The position numbers and the translations under genes are program-made. Positions 12,735-19,296 of a stretch of DNA of 23,639 nucleotides are shown piece by piece. The DNA comes from a virus, in the IMG/VR virus record IMGVR_UViG_3300035228_002458, positions 1 through 23,639 of that record; one strand, written 5' to 3'. Within the stretch, counting starts at the first letter, position 1. Each line of letters starts with the position of its first letter. The notes under the pieces are model-generated. The model saw only the letters and a program-made list of their open reading frames with translations, ran no database searches and was not told where the DNA came from.

Positions 12735-12863
12735 ATGAAAAAAATCGGAGAACACGAAGTAAAAAAGCGTATTAAAAGAAAAGGAATTCACGCTAAATCA
12801 AAAACATCCACAAATAAAGGATCGACAAATTACAAAAAACCTTACAAAGGACAAGGTAAATAA
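12735..12863 (+). CDS. Very basic 42-residue protein
   Basis: 42 residues with about 16 Lys/Arg, ending KKPYKGQGK. Small basic proteins with a RKG-HAKSK...NYKKPYKGQG layout are, from memory, conserved near the replication genes of T4-like marine phages; no function is known to me. Its position three bases after gp33 and the conserved layout support it as real. Probable nucleic-acid contact by charge only. Confidence 0.65.
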   Translation: MKKIGEHEVKKRIKRKGIHAKSKTSTNKGSTNYKKPYKGQGK

Positions 12864-12892
12864 GTAAGTAGCTGTGATTTTTGAATAATACT

Positions 12893-13231
12893 ATGAACGA
12901 AATTGAAGTAATTAGAAGTGCAGATGAGCATTGGTACGAAACGCGCTGGAATAGTGTTGTTGAATATAAAGGTGAGAAATATGTCATCTGTGTAGAGGAA
13001 ACACCTAAATGGTGTAATCGATCTTTGCATCACTATGACACTTCTCAAAGATATGATATTGGAGATGAGGTTGAAAGCGATGAAATTTATGCGGATATAA
13101 TTGAGACAATTGAAACTGAGGTCGGCTTAAGTCAAGGTGAATTTTGTGCAGGAGTTTGGTTTGGTGGTGATCCGGATTCTGGTTCCACACCTCCATTGTA
13201 TATTCCAGAGTTTACCAAAAAATCTGAATAA
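12893..13231 (+). CDS. Acidic hypothetical protein
   Basis: 112 residues, acidic, with an N-terminal beta-like region (IEVIRSADEHWYETRWNSVVEYKGEKYVICVEETP), a middle acidic stretch, and a Gly/Pro-rich end (FGGDPDSGSTPPLYIPEF). ATG at 12893 has the AATAATACTATG context and is chosen over a TTG at 12881. The stop shares one base with the start of gp59 (TAATG), so the two are coupled. Function unknown. Confidence 0.65.
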   Translation: MNEIEVIRSADEHWYETRWNSVVEYKGEKYVICVEETPKWCNRSLHHYDTSQRYDIGDEVESDEIYADIIETIETEVGLSQGEFCAGVWFGGDPDSGSTPPLYIPEFTKKSE

Positions 13232-13824
13232 TGAGCGGATATATAGCGTATCAAATTTACCAATCGCTAAAGCTACATTTCACTACTGATTACGATGCTG
13301 TAAAATACAATTTTAAAACCGCTGTAAAACAAGCAACATTTGAGAAACGCAAAGATCGTTACTTTTTTGAAAAACTATCTCGTCGTTTTAATAGGGAACA
13401 ACTTATTGAATATTACACTGCAAATTTAATTGAAAATCAAAATCTCTGGATTGGTGATATGTGCGATAATGTCTATAGTGCTTATACAGCGCGATACGAT
13501 AAATTGACGTACATGTTTGAACAAGATATGAACACACTCTTGAACAAAGGGTACACATTTGACGAAATCTGTTCAGCTACACCAGACTTCTCACAGAGTC
13601 CTGTATTAGAGGCCCTCAGAGGCGGCCAGATTAGCATTGAGAGCGTCGTCTTATTGGATATACTCGTCAATTTTTTAAAGAGCCTGAAGGGCATTCTGAG
13701 TGATCCTTTAGGCATAAATAAAGATCTGCTTGACTTGCTTATAAGCTATAAGTCAATCATGCTGCAAAAGCCATTGCCAAAAAATAAAATTAAGGATAAA
13801 GCGCTTTTAGTGTTTACAACTTAA
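13231..13824 (+). CDS. 59: gp59-like replicative helicase loader
   Basis: 197 residues (T4 gp59 is 217). It aligns by eye to T4 gp59: YQIYQSLKLHF, YDAVKYNFKTAVKQATFEKRKDRYFFEKLSRRF, LIEYYTANLIENQNLWIGDM (T4: KYDVIKYNW, YQKRRDKYFFQKLSEKY, FISNLVANQDAWIGDI). In T4, gp59 binds fork DNA and gp32 and loads the gp41 helicase, linking replication with recombination. The gp32 gene follows directly after its own promoter. Start by TAATG coupling with the preceding gene. Confidence 0.85.
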   Translation: MSGYIAYQIYQSLKLHFTTDYDAVKYNFKTAVKQATFEKRKDRYFFEKLSRRFNREQLIEYYTANLIENQNLWIGDMCDNVYSAYTARYDKLTYMFEQDMNTLLNKGYTFDEICSATPDFSQSPVLEALRGGQISIESVVLLDILVNFLKSLKGILSDPLGINKDLLDLLISYKSIMLQKPLPKNKIKDKALLVFTT

Positions 13825-13841
13825 CGAATTTATGTTAATAT
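13813..13841 (+). promoter_or_regulatory. Sigma70-like promoter of gp32 (TTTACA-N17-TAATAT)
   Basis: TTTACA 13813-13818 and TAATAT 13836-13841 with spacer 17, overlapping the end of gp59. The -10 is preceded by TGT as in the other promoters of this set. Confidence 0.65.
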
Positions 13842-13900
13842 AGCTTCTGTCAGAGAAAAACAAAATATACACTGCAAATACAAAAACAAAATAAAATACT
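13842..13900 (+). promoter_or_regulatory. gp32 5' leader, A-rich and G-poor
   Basis: The roughly 50-base transcribed leader is the longest of any sigma70-like promoter here. After a short G-containing start (CTTCTGTCAG) it is nearly free of G and made of AAAACAAAATA-type sequence up to the ATG. T4 gp32 represses its own translation by binding an unstructured leader, so this leader is a candidate autoregulatory site. Confidence 0.4.
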
Positions 13901-14800
13901 ATGTCATTCGAACAACTAAAACAAAACCGTGAAAGCGAGATTTCTAAACTCGTTTCTGCCGCTGATACAAACACCGAAAAAAAGTCATATGGCGATGATC
14001 GGTTGTGGAAGCCAACTGTCGACAAAGCGGGAAACGGCTATGCCGTTCTTCGTTTCTTACCAGCTGGTAGTGGCGAAGATCTTCCCTGGGTACGATACTG
14101 GGATCACGGCTTTAAAGGACCAACTGGGCGTTGGTATATTGAAAGGTCTTTGACTTCAATTGGTCAGCAAGATCCAGTTTCTGAATTAAACTCACAGCTT
14201 TGGAATACAGGCCGTGATGAAGATAAGGAACTTGCTAGATTGCGTAAGCGTCGTCTACATCACGTTTCAAACGTGCTTGTCGTTTCTGATTCTGCTAATC
14301 CGCAAAATGAAGGAAAGGTTTTTCTTTATGAGTATGGTAAGAAAATCATGGATAAAATTATGGATGTTATGCAACCACAATTTGAAGATGAAAAACCAGT
14401 CAACCCATTTGATTTTTGGTCAGGTGCCAACTTCAAATTGAAAATTCGGCAGGTAGAAGGTTATCGCAATTATGATAAATCTGAATTTGATACCCTTACT
14501 CCTCTCTTTGATGGTGATGAAGGTCAACTCGAAGAAGTATACAACAAAGTTTATAAGCTCAGTGAATTTACTGATCCTGAAAACTACAAATCATATTCGG
14601 ATCTTAAGCGCAAGTTGTTTGAAGTTTTAGGCGAAGCTGAAGTTGCTTCTACAATCTCAACAGAGCAACAGGTAGAGCTTAACACTGTGAAGGAAGCTCC
14701 TGATATGAATTCAGTTTCTAATGAAGACACTGCTGATTCTACTTCAGAAGGTGACTCAGAAGACACTCTCAGCTACTTTGCTAAATTGGCATCTAGCTAA
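13901..14800 (+). CDS. 32: gp32-like single-strand DNA-binding protein
   Basis: 299 residues (T4 gp32 is 301). Motifs in order: basic N-terminal cooperativity segment (SFEQLKQNRES), LWKPTVDKAGNGYAVLRFLPA, GRWYIERSL, RLHHVSNVLVVSDSANPQNEGKVFLYEYGKKIMDKI, NPFDFWSGANFKLKIRQVEGYRNYDKSEF, and an acidic C-terminal tail (EDTADSTSEGDSEDTL) that in T4 recruits partner proteins. It coats single-stranded DNA during replication, recombination and repair. The T4 zinc site is not kept: the region of the T4 CPVC reads DPVS (residues 91-94). Own promoter and an A-rich leader upstream. Confidence 0.93.
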   Translation: MSFEQLKQNRESEISKLVSAADTNTEKKSYGDDRLWKPTVDKAGNGYAVLRFLPAGSGEDLPWVRYWDHGFKGPTGRWYIERSLTSIGQQDPVSELNSQLWNTGRDEDKELARLRKRRLHHVSNVLVVSDSANPQNEGKVFLYEYGKKIMDKIMDVMQPQFEDEKPVNPFDFWSGANFKLKIRQVEGYRNYDKSEFDTLTPLFDGDEGQLEEVYNKVYKLSEFTDPENYKSYSDLKRKLFEVLGEAEVASTISTEQQVELNTVKEAPDMNSVSNEDTADSTSEGDSEDTLSYFAKLASS

Positions 14801-14813
14801 ACTACATAAGATA

Positions 14814-15188
14814 ATGAAAAATAAATTAATTACACTAATCGTTGCATCTCTCACAATGGGAGTTTGCGCAGCTGACCATCACAGTAAAGATGGAAAACAC
14901 AAAGCAAAACCTGCAAAGGTCGATGGCAAGCGTAAGCTTCCTCCTCATATGGCCAAGTTCGATAAGAATAAAGATGGTAAACTTTGTGATGCAGAGAAAG
15001 CGACAGCCAAAGCGGCTTGGGTCAAGCGATTCGATAAGGATGGCAATGGCAAAGTTGAAGGTAAGGAGCTAGCTGCAGCTAAAAAAGCTATGGCAGAGCG
15101 TCGTAAGAATGCTCAAAAAAATAAAGGCAAGGGCAAGAAAAAGCCAGCGCCAAAAGGTGGTAAAAAGCCTGCTCCTAAGAAGGGCTAA
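14814..15188 (+). CDS. Secreted EF-hand calcium-binding protein
   Basis: 124 residues. A signal peptide (MKNKLITLIVASLTMGVCA, cleavage near residue 19-20) is followed by a His/Lys-rich segment and two EF-hand loops: DKNKDGKLCDAE (50-61) and DKDGNGKVEGKE (74-85), both with Asp at 1 and Glu at 12. The last 35 residues are a Lys/Pro/Gly tail (KGKGKKKPAPKGGKKPAPKKG). Such small exported EF-hand proteins with basic tails are common in Verrucomicrobiota and Planctomycetota and unusual in phages, so acquisition from a host is likely. It would act in the periplasm or outside the cell. It lies 13 bases after gp32 and ends a transcription unit. Confidence 0.8.
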   Translation: MKNKLITLIVASLTMGVCAADHHSKDGKHKAKPAKVDGKRKLPPHMAKFDKNKDGKLCDAEKATAKAAWVKRFDKDGNGKVEGKELAAAKKAMAERRKNAQKNKGKGKKKPAPKGGKKPAPKKG

Positions 15189-15199
15189 TACATATAAAA

Positions 15200-15212
15200 C
15201 ATAATACTAGTA
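15200..15212 (+). repeat. 13-base element before terminator, copy 2
   Basis: CATAATACTAGTA, identical to 8167-8179 and in the same position relative to a hairpin between convergent genes. Confidence 0.35.
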
Positions 15213-15213
15213 G

Positions 15214-15237
15214 AGGGGTGGCTGAAAGGTCACCCCT
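15214..15237. terminator. Hairpin between convergent genes, probable terminator
   Basis: AGGGGTG (15214-15220) pairs with CACCCCT (15231-15237), loop ten bases. It lies between the EF-hand gene and the tape-measure gene, which converge here. Only a weak T-rich run follows on the plus strand (TATTAGTTATTTT). Confidence 0.65.
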
Positions 15238-15243
15238 TATTAG

Positions 15244-16665
15244 TTATTTTCCAGCTTCCAGCGCGTGCTTTAAAGCACCTGTGCTAATGCTATTATTATT
15301 AGTGCTGAAGTTATAATTGTTAATAATATTGTTAGTTGGTACTACGCCGTTTCTAACCTTATCTTGCTGCATTTGCGGAAGCTGCTTAGGTTTATTCTTA
15401 AAAAACATATCCTGAAGTGGCGTCTTATTTTTGTAGTTTTCTTTCAAATCTATTGCATTTGGATTCCTTGCATTCGGACCGACATCCTTCGTCTTTCTTT
15501 TTATTTCGGGCAATCCAAGTTTATCTGCAATCTTTTCTCCGATATCAGCAAAAAAGTCTAATACCCCTTTTGCAATGTCATTAATTTTATCACTTATTTT
15601 TCCTAAAACATCTGAACCAAACAAGTCTTTCACATAAGCCATAATTAATTCAAAAGGAACTAACAGAGCTTTTTTGATTCCTGTCCATATTCCGAGGAGA
15701 CCTTTCCCCATTTTTTCACTATCCCATGTGAAAATGCCAACTACTAAATCAATTAACCCGCCAAACACATCTTTAACGCTTTGAATAACATTTTCTGTTT
15801 GTTCACCTATTGCTTTCGCAAGATTGTCAAATCCTAACCATTCAGCAATCTTAGTTGGTATCCACATTAGTATTCGGAGGAGGCCGCCCACTAATCCATC
15901 GAATACATCCATAATACCTTGCTTAATACCTTCTATAATACCGCCTTCTTCATAGCCACGCATGAAACCTTTAACAAAATCGAATATGCTCATGAGAATA
16001 GTGATAGGCAAAAACACTTTACCTAGTATTCGTCCAATGGATCCAGCAAATTTCATGATTGCTTTAAACGGACCACCGGTTGCAAACTTTACGATTTTTC
16101 CAAAAATTTCAGCCAATCTTTTAAAAAATCCACCCTTTCCGCCAAACACTTTTTGAAATAAGCTGCTGATCGACTTAAATAATTTTGTATTTTTAATTTT
16201 GCCGATAATGTTGCTAATAAATTTGCCTAGCTTACTGTTTTTGAGACTTTTAAATATATTACTAAATACCGCTCTAAACTTTTGTTTAAAATTCTTTAAC
16301 CATATTGCGGCTTTTCCTTTCGTAAAGAAGTTGAGCTCTCTACCTAATTGACCAAGGAAGCCGACAAAGGCTGCGAATGGAGCTAGAAGCAATCCCAAGC
16401 CTAATCCCAAAAGCTTACTAAGACCACCATCAGTTTTAGGAATTAGACTTTTTAAACCTTTGAGAAGAGAATCACCAAGTCCCCTAATACCATCTGCTAT
16501 ATCTTGAAACAAGGCTTTTTGCTCAATACTTTTTTCAAGCTCCTTAAGATCATTTTTTTTCTGTTGATCAACAAGAGGTTTTGCGATGTCTTTTGAATTT
16601 TGAATCGCAACTTTTTGAGTTACGTCTTCAAGATCTTTTCTTGTTACAAATTTATCTTCAGCCAT
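15244..16665 (-). CDS. Tail tape measure protein (gp29-like)
   Basis: 473 residues. A charged helical N-terminus (MAEDKFVTRKDLEDVTQKVAIQ) is followed by repeated Leu/Phe/Lys amphipathic helices (FRAVFSNIFKSLKNSKLGKFISNIIGKIKNTKLFKSI), several membrane-like segments (LLGLGLGLLLAPFAAFVGFL; VFLPITILMSIFDFV; LVGGLLRILMWIP) and a polar Asn-rich end. This is the pattern of tape measure proteins, which set tail length and are ejected during DNA entry. It is shorter than T4 gp29 (590), which predicts a shorter tail of about 70 nm at 1.5 angstrom per residue. It comes after the gp26/gp51-like chaperone and its frameshift ORF, which overlaps its start by eight bases. Confidence 0.8.
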   Translation of the reverse strand: MAEDKFVTRKDLEDVTQKVAIQNSKDIAKPLVDQQKKNDLKELEKSIEQKALFQDIADGIRGLGDSLLKGLKSLIPKTDGGLSKLLGLGLGLLLAPFAAFVGFLGQLGRELNFFTKGKAAIWLKNFKQKFRAVFSNIFKSLKNSKLGKFISNIIGKIKNTKLFKSISSLFQKVFGGKGGFFKRLAEIFGKIVKFATGGPFKAIMKFAGSIGRILGKVFLPITILMSIFDFVKGFMRGYEEGGIIEGIKQGIMDVFDGLVGGLLRILMWIPTKIAEWLGFDNLAKAIGEQTENVIQSVKDVFGGLIDLVVGIFTWDSEKMGKGLLGIWTGIKKALLVPFELIMAYVKDLFGSDVLGKISDKINDIAKGVLDFFADIGEKIADKLGLPEIKRKTKDVGPNARNPNAIDLKENYKNKTPLQDMFFKNKPKQLPQMQQDKVRNGVVPTNNIINNYNFSTNNNSISTGALKHALEAGK

Positions 16666-16843
16666 TGTTTTGTTGTTGTCTTAGTTCTTCTTCTTTAATG
16701 TGGTTTTTTAAAAGTGTAATATAAATCTCCCTTTCCCATGGAATCATATTATCAAGTTCTGTTAAGCTGTATTTGTGGTGCTGTACAAGCGAGAATTGAA
16801 CATGATAATAGTTTTCTAATGAGTTATGAGAAAGGGCTAGGCG
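16658..16843 (-). CDS. -1 frameshift extension of the gp26/gp51-like chaperone
   Basis: This ORF has no ATG, GTG or TTG before its midpoint. Read after a -1 slip on the TTTTTTC heptamer it starts RLALSHNSLENYYHVQFSLVQ and ends HHKYSLTELDNMIPWEREIYITLLKNHIKEEELRQQQNNG: 61 codons, with TGA at 16658-16660 overlapping the tape-measure start. The predicted fusion is 293 residues (232 of the first frame plus 61). It matches the G-GT organisation of other tailed phages, where the short and long chaperones coat the tape measure during tail assembly. An internal ATG would give only about 29 residues. The YSLTELDNMIPWEREIY motif looks conserved, from memory, in T4-like marine phages. Confidence 0.75.
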   Translation of the reverse strand, partial: RLALSHNSLENYYHVQFSLVQHHKYSLTELDNMIPWEREIYITLLKNHIKEEELRQQQNNG

Positions 16844-17538
16844 AAAAAATCACCAAGACCACTTAAGATCTTTGTTCTCTCTTTACCCTGTGAACATTTG
16901 AATTTAATTTCCTTTTTAAGCGTTGGTATACTATCAACCCACTCTTTTATTTTATTAACCTGCTCGCTGCTCAATGAATCAATAAAGGTTTCTATTTCCT
17001 TTGGTTCTGCTTGCGCAAAAGGATATACGTTATCAGAATCATACACACTTTCGATTACACTCGAAAGTGATTGAACAATAGAGTTGTTTTGCTTATTATT
17101 TTTAGCTGCTTTTTCAGCTTCTTTAAGCCCGGGAGCTTTAAGTGTTATACCAACATCATCAGTTAGTTGCACTTTGTTTTCCTTTTCATTTTCCTTTGAA
17201 ACTTCTATTTCTGAAAGATCTATTGTTAATTCTATAATTTCGTCACACTCGTCGCATTTAAATCTAATTTCAGAAGTTTCGCCGACACTCTTTGAACGAA
17301 TTTGTAGTAAAATATACTCAAGATCGCTCATAGCTAACGAATAAATGTCCAATGCACCGAATGTACATGACTTTATTACGTCTTTCATCGCTGAAATCAT
17401 ACTTTGATTAGTTCCTGCTTCTTGTGCAATCATTAAAACCTTTTCCTCTTTTACAAGAAATGGTCTAAACTCAAGTGATTCGTTTGTTGATGGAATAGTT
17501 AAGAAATATTTAGGTGATTCAATTGTTGGTAATGCCAT
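16837..17538 (-). CDS. 26: gp26/gp51-like baseplate hub or tail chaperone
   Basis: 233 residues in the first frame. The N-terminus MALPTIESPKYFLTIPSTNESLEFRPFLVKEEKVLMIAQEAG and FKCDECDEIIELTIDLSEIEV (with CxxC) fit the T4 gp26/gp51 baseplate family. In T4 these proteins help assemble the hub and are not structural; here it may also chaperone the tape measure encoded just downstream. The start at 17538 is used rather than 17550, which lies inside the late promoter. The gene ends with GDFFA, five codons in which the slippery heptamer leads to a longer frameshift product. Distinguishing gp26 from gp51 is not possible by eye. Confidence 0.75.
   Translation of the reverse strand: MALPTIESPKYFLTIPSTNESLEFRPFLVKEEKVLMIAQEAGTNQSMISAMKDVIKSCTFGALDIYSLAMSDLEYILLQIRSKSVGETSEIRFKCDECDEIIELTIDLSEIEVSKENEKENKVQLTDDVGITLKAPGLKEAEKAAKNNKQNNSIVQSLSSVIESVYDSDNVYPFAQAEPKEIETFIDSLSSEQVNKIKEWVDSIPTLKKEIKFKCSQGKERTKILSGLGDFFA
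16843..16849 (-). promoter_or_regulatory. -1 frameshift slippery heptamer TTTTTTC
   Basis: In the gp26/gp51-like frame the bases read GA-T TTT TTC GCC TAG. T TTT TTC fits the X XXY YYZ consensus of -1 slippery sites with the correct phase, and the first stop follows two codons later. Slipping back one base joins the frame of the 61-codon ORF. Confidence 0.75.
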
Positions 17539-17547
17539 AATGTTTTT

Positions 17548-17555
17548 CATTTATA
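17548..17555 (-). promoter_or_regulatory. T4-type late promoter TATAAATG (minus strand)
   Basis: One base away from TATAAATA, just after the stop of the tube-protein gene and nine bases before the ATG of the gp26/gp51-like gene at 17538. Confidence 0.5.
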
Positions 17556-17557
17556 AT

Positions 17558-18214
17558 TTATATTAGCCGCTGCAGTACATTAAGCCTGTTGCTAGTACTA
17601 TTTATCATCGATCTAATAGGTGGCTCAACCTCAAAGAAATCGTACGTCATGTTCACACTCACTGATGCCACAGCGTCTGTATTGGCGTTAGAAAGATCTA
17701 TACTGTTTACAGCTGTAGGATAAGCATCTCTTAAGCGAACAGCATATACTGGTGTATTGTCTTTATCTAGTTCTTGAATAAAAACGTCTGTTTTATATTT
17801 GTCATCATAAGATACTAGTTGTGATGTTTGATCAACAATAGAATTTTGCCACGTATCAAATGTCTTCTTAGCATAAAAATCATTTGTGAGTAAAAAGGTA
17901 AATGCCACATCTTCTTGAATAGAGCTCTGCGGGTATTTTCTTGGATTGGCTCCGTACGCATCATAATCACCTGTCATAATTAGTTTGCCCGGCAAAGAGC
18001 AGGACTCACATAGTATGTTTATGTCCCGCGGATCATTAACTAATGGCCCATCACCAAGTAAAGCTCCTAGGTTTAATAGGCCTGCCGTTGGAGGTGTAAT
18101 AGTAATAGCAAATCTATTTGTAGTAGCTATACCACCTCGTTTACCAACAGTTGATTTAAACTCGTCAATCGTGACTGGGTTGATTGTATTTTTAATATCG
18201 TTTAGTAGTCCCAT
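17558..18214 (-). CDS. Tail tube-fold protein (gp54/gp19-like)
   Basis: 218 residues. It has the layout of the tube/initiator fold: RFAITITPPT, ILCESCSLPGKLIMTGDYDAYG, RKYPQSSIQEDVAFTFLLTNDFYAKKTFDTWQNSIVD, a long middle, VSVNMTYDFFEVE. LCESCSLPG and the ...FDTWQ... stretch fit gp19/gp54 of T4-like marine phages (from memory). gp19 forms the tail tube, gp54 the tube/baseplate initiator; the length (218, versus T4 gp19 163 and gp54 320) does not decide between them. It lies in a baseplate/tail gene run, six bases after the unknown protein. Confidence 0.7.
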   Translation of the reverse strand: MGLLNDIKNTINPVTIDEFKSTVGKRGGIATTNRFAITITPPTAGLLNLGALLGDGPLVNDPRDINILCESCSLPGKLIMTGDYDAYGANPRKYPQSSIQEDVAFTFLLTNDFYAKKTFDTWQNSIVDQTSQLVSYDDKYKTDVFIQELDKDNTPVYAVRLRDAYPTAVNSIDLSNANTDAVASVSVNMTYDFFEVEPPIRSMINSTSNRLNVLQRLI

Positions 18215-18220
18215 AACTTT

Positions 18221-18808
18221 TTAATTAAATTGTTTTTTAGATAGCGCCCATACGCCTTGTGCTCTGACCTTTTTAAATTGTTCTGATGGCAAGAATAAAA
18301 CAGACTCCCAATGTTGAGCTGGAACCTCGACAATCCGTGATTTAATATGGTCTGTGAGATAACGCTTGAAACACGGTGCAAAATATCTTAGCTTTGCATT
18401 AGATGCAAGAAAGTTATATTTAAGTCTTAAACGAGTTGTCTTATTGTATTTTTCATTATTTGTATATTCCGTCAAGTTATCAAAGAATATTGCTCTATAC
18501 CTAGGTGATAGATAGTGTAAATTAAGGCCGTAAAACCCTCCTTCAGCTCTGTCGATTAAGAATATTAAAGGAAATCTATCGTAGTACGGAAGAGTTTTCT
18601 TATGTTTCGGATCATACACATACATAAACATACGGCCTATTAGAGGCTTGTTGGTGTAATCGAGATTCTCATCTGCCATCAGCTTAGGCCTACTAGGCAT
18701 TTTGATGTTTTGAATTTCCTTCCTAAACCAATCTAGTGACTGTTTAGTGTTTCTTTCAATGCCGGAAAGAGTTGCTCGATCTTCAATCCTGTTAATAAAT
18801 GTAGCCAT
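18221..18808 (-). CDS. Unknown conserved T4-like structural or accessory protein
   Basis: 195 residues. Distinct motifs: IGRMFMYVYDPKHKKTLPYYDRFPLIFLID (about 57-86), GGFYGLNLHYLSPRYRAIFFDNL, and RYFAPCFKRYLTDHIKSRIVEVPAQHWESVLFLPSEQFKK. I recall closely similar proteins (YDPKHKKTLPYYDRFPL) in many T4-like marine phages next to head/tail genes, but I am not sure of a name. High basic and aromatic content fits a DNA-contact or connector role. The late promoter directly precedes it, overlapping the stop of gp4. Confidence 0.6.
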   Translation of the reverse strand: MATFINRIEDRATLSGIERNTKQSLDWFRKEIQNIKMPSRPKLMADENLDYTNKPLIGRMFMYVYDPKHKKTLPYYDRFPLIFLIDRAEGGFYGLNLHYLSPRYRAIFFDNLTEYTNNEKYNKTTRLRLKYNFLASNAKLRYFAPCFKRYLTDHIKSRIVEVPAQHWESVLFLPSEQFKKVRAQGVWALSKKQFN

Positions 18809-18815
18809 CTAAATC

Positions 18816-18823
18816 TATTTATA
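18816..18823 (-). promoter_or_regulatory. T4-type late promoter TATAAATA (minus strand)
   Basis: Exact octamer overlapping the gp4 stop codon. The next ATG (18808) lies only seven bases away, so the leader would be one or two bases at most. Confidence 0.65.
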
Positions 18824-19259
18824 AGATTTTTATACCAAATGACCTTAAAGTATCTTCATGCCATATTTCAAATGTCATGCCATATTTGTTTGCGTATGCT
18901 GAAGCAGCTTCCCATTTAGATTGGTTTTTAGCATACGTCAATACTTCAGTAAGGTACCTTTTAGTTTTGCGCCCTGGCTTTTTAGGAGGAAGCGTTTGCT
19001 TCTTAGGTTTGATTTCTATCAGAAACACTTTCCCATCCTTTGTACGAATAAATAAATCCACAAAATACCGGTGTATCTTACCATCAGTCTTACAACGATA
19101 TGGCACAACTACTTCTTCAGAGGACCAACCTATTACGCCTGGATTATTGTCTAACCACTTAAATGTCTGTCGTTCCCATAAAGATCTATACTTGACTTTT
19201 TTAAAATCACCTTCGTATTTTTTCGGGTTCTTTACTCTATATCTTCCAGAATACGCCAT
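18819..19259 (-). CDS. 4: gp4-like head completion protein, nuclease fold
   Basis: 146 residues. It matches T4 gp4: MAYSGRYRVKNPKKYEGDFKKVKYRSLWERQTFKWLDNNPGVIGWSSEEVVVPY, then HRYFVDLFIRTKDGKVFLIEIKPKKQT. The Glu (YRSLWE), Asp (YFVDLF) and EIKPK residues have the layout of a PD-(D/E)xK nuclease core. In T4, gp4 finishes the DNA-filled head before tail joining. A start at 19280 would add seven residues but lies at the predicted transcription start; ATG 19259 is chosen. Divergent from gp48 across a shared promoter region. Confidence 0.88.
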   Translation of the reverse strand: MAYSGRYRVKNPKKYEGDFKKVKYRSLWERQTFKWLDNNPGVIGWSSEEVVVPYRCKTDGKIHRYFVDLFIRTKDGKVFLIEIKPKKQTLPPKKPGRKTKRYLTEVLTYAKNQSKWEAASAYANKYGMTFEIWHEDTLRSFGIKIL

Positions 19260-19268
19260 GGTTTTTGT

Positions 19269-19276
19269 TATAAATA
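19269..19276 (+). promoter_or_regulatory. T4-type late promoter TATAAATA
   Basis: Exact octamer, 19 bases before the ATG of the gp48-like gene. It forms a divergent pair with the minus-strand octamer at 19289-19296. Confidence 0.7.
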
Positions 19277-19288
19277 ACACTAAATACT

Positions 19289-19296
19289 TATTTATA
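19289..19296 (-). promoter_or_regulatory. T4-type late promoter TATAAATA (minus strand)
   Basis: Exact octamer on the minus strand that shares its last base with the start codon of the gp48-like gene at 19296. It drives gp4 (ATG 19259). Confidence 0.7.
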
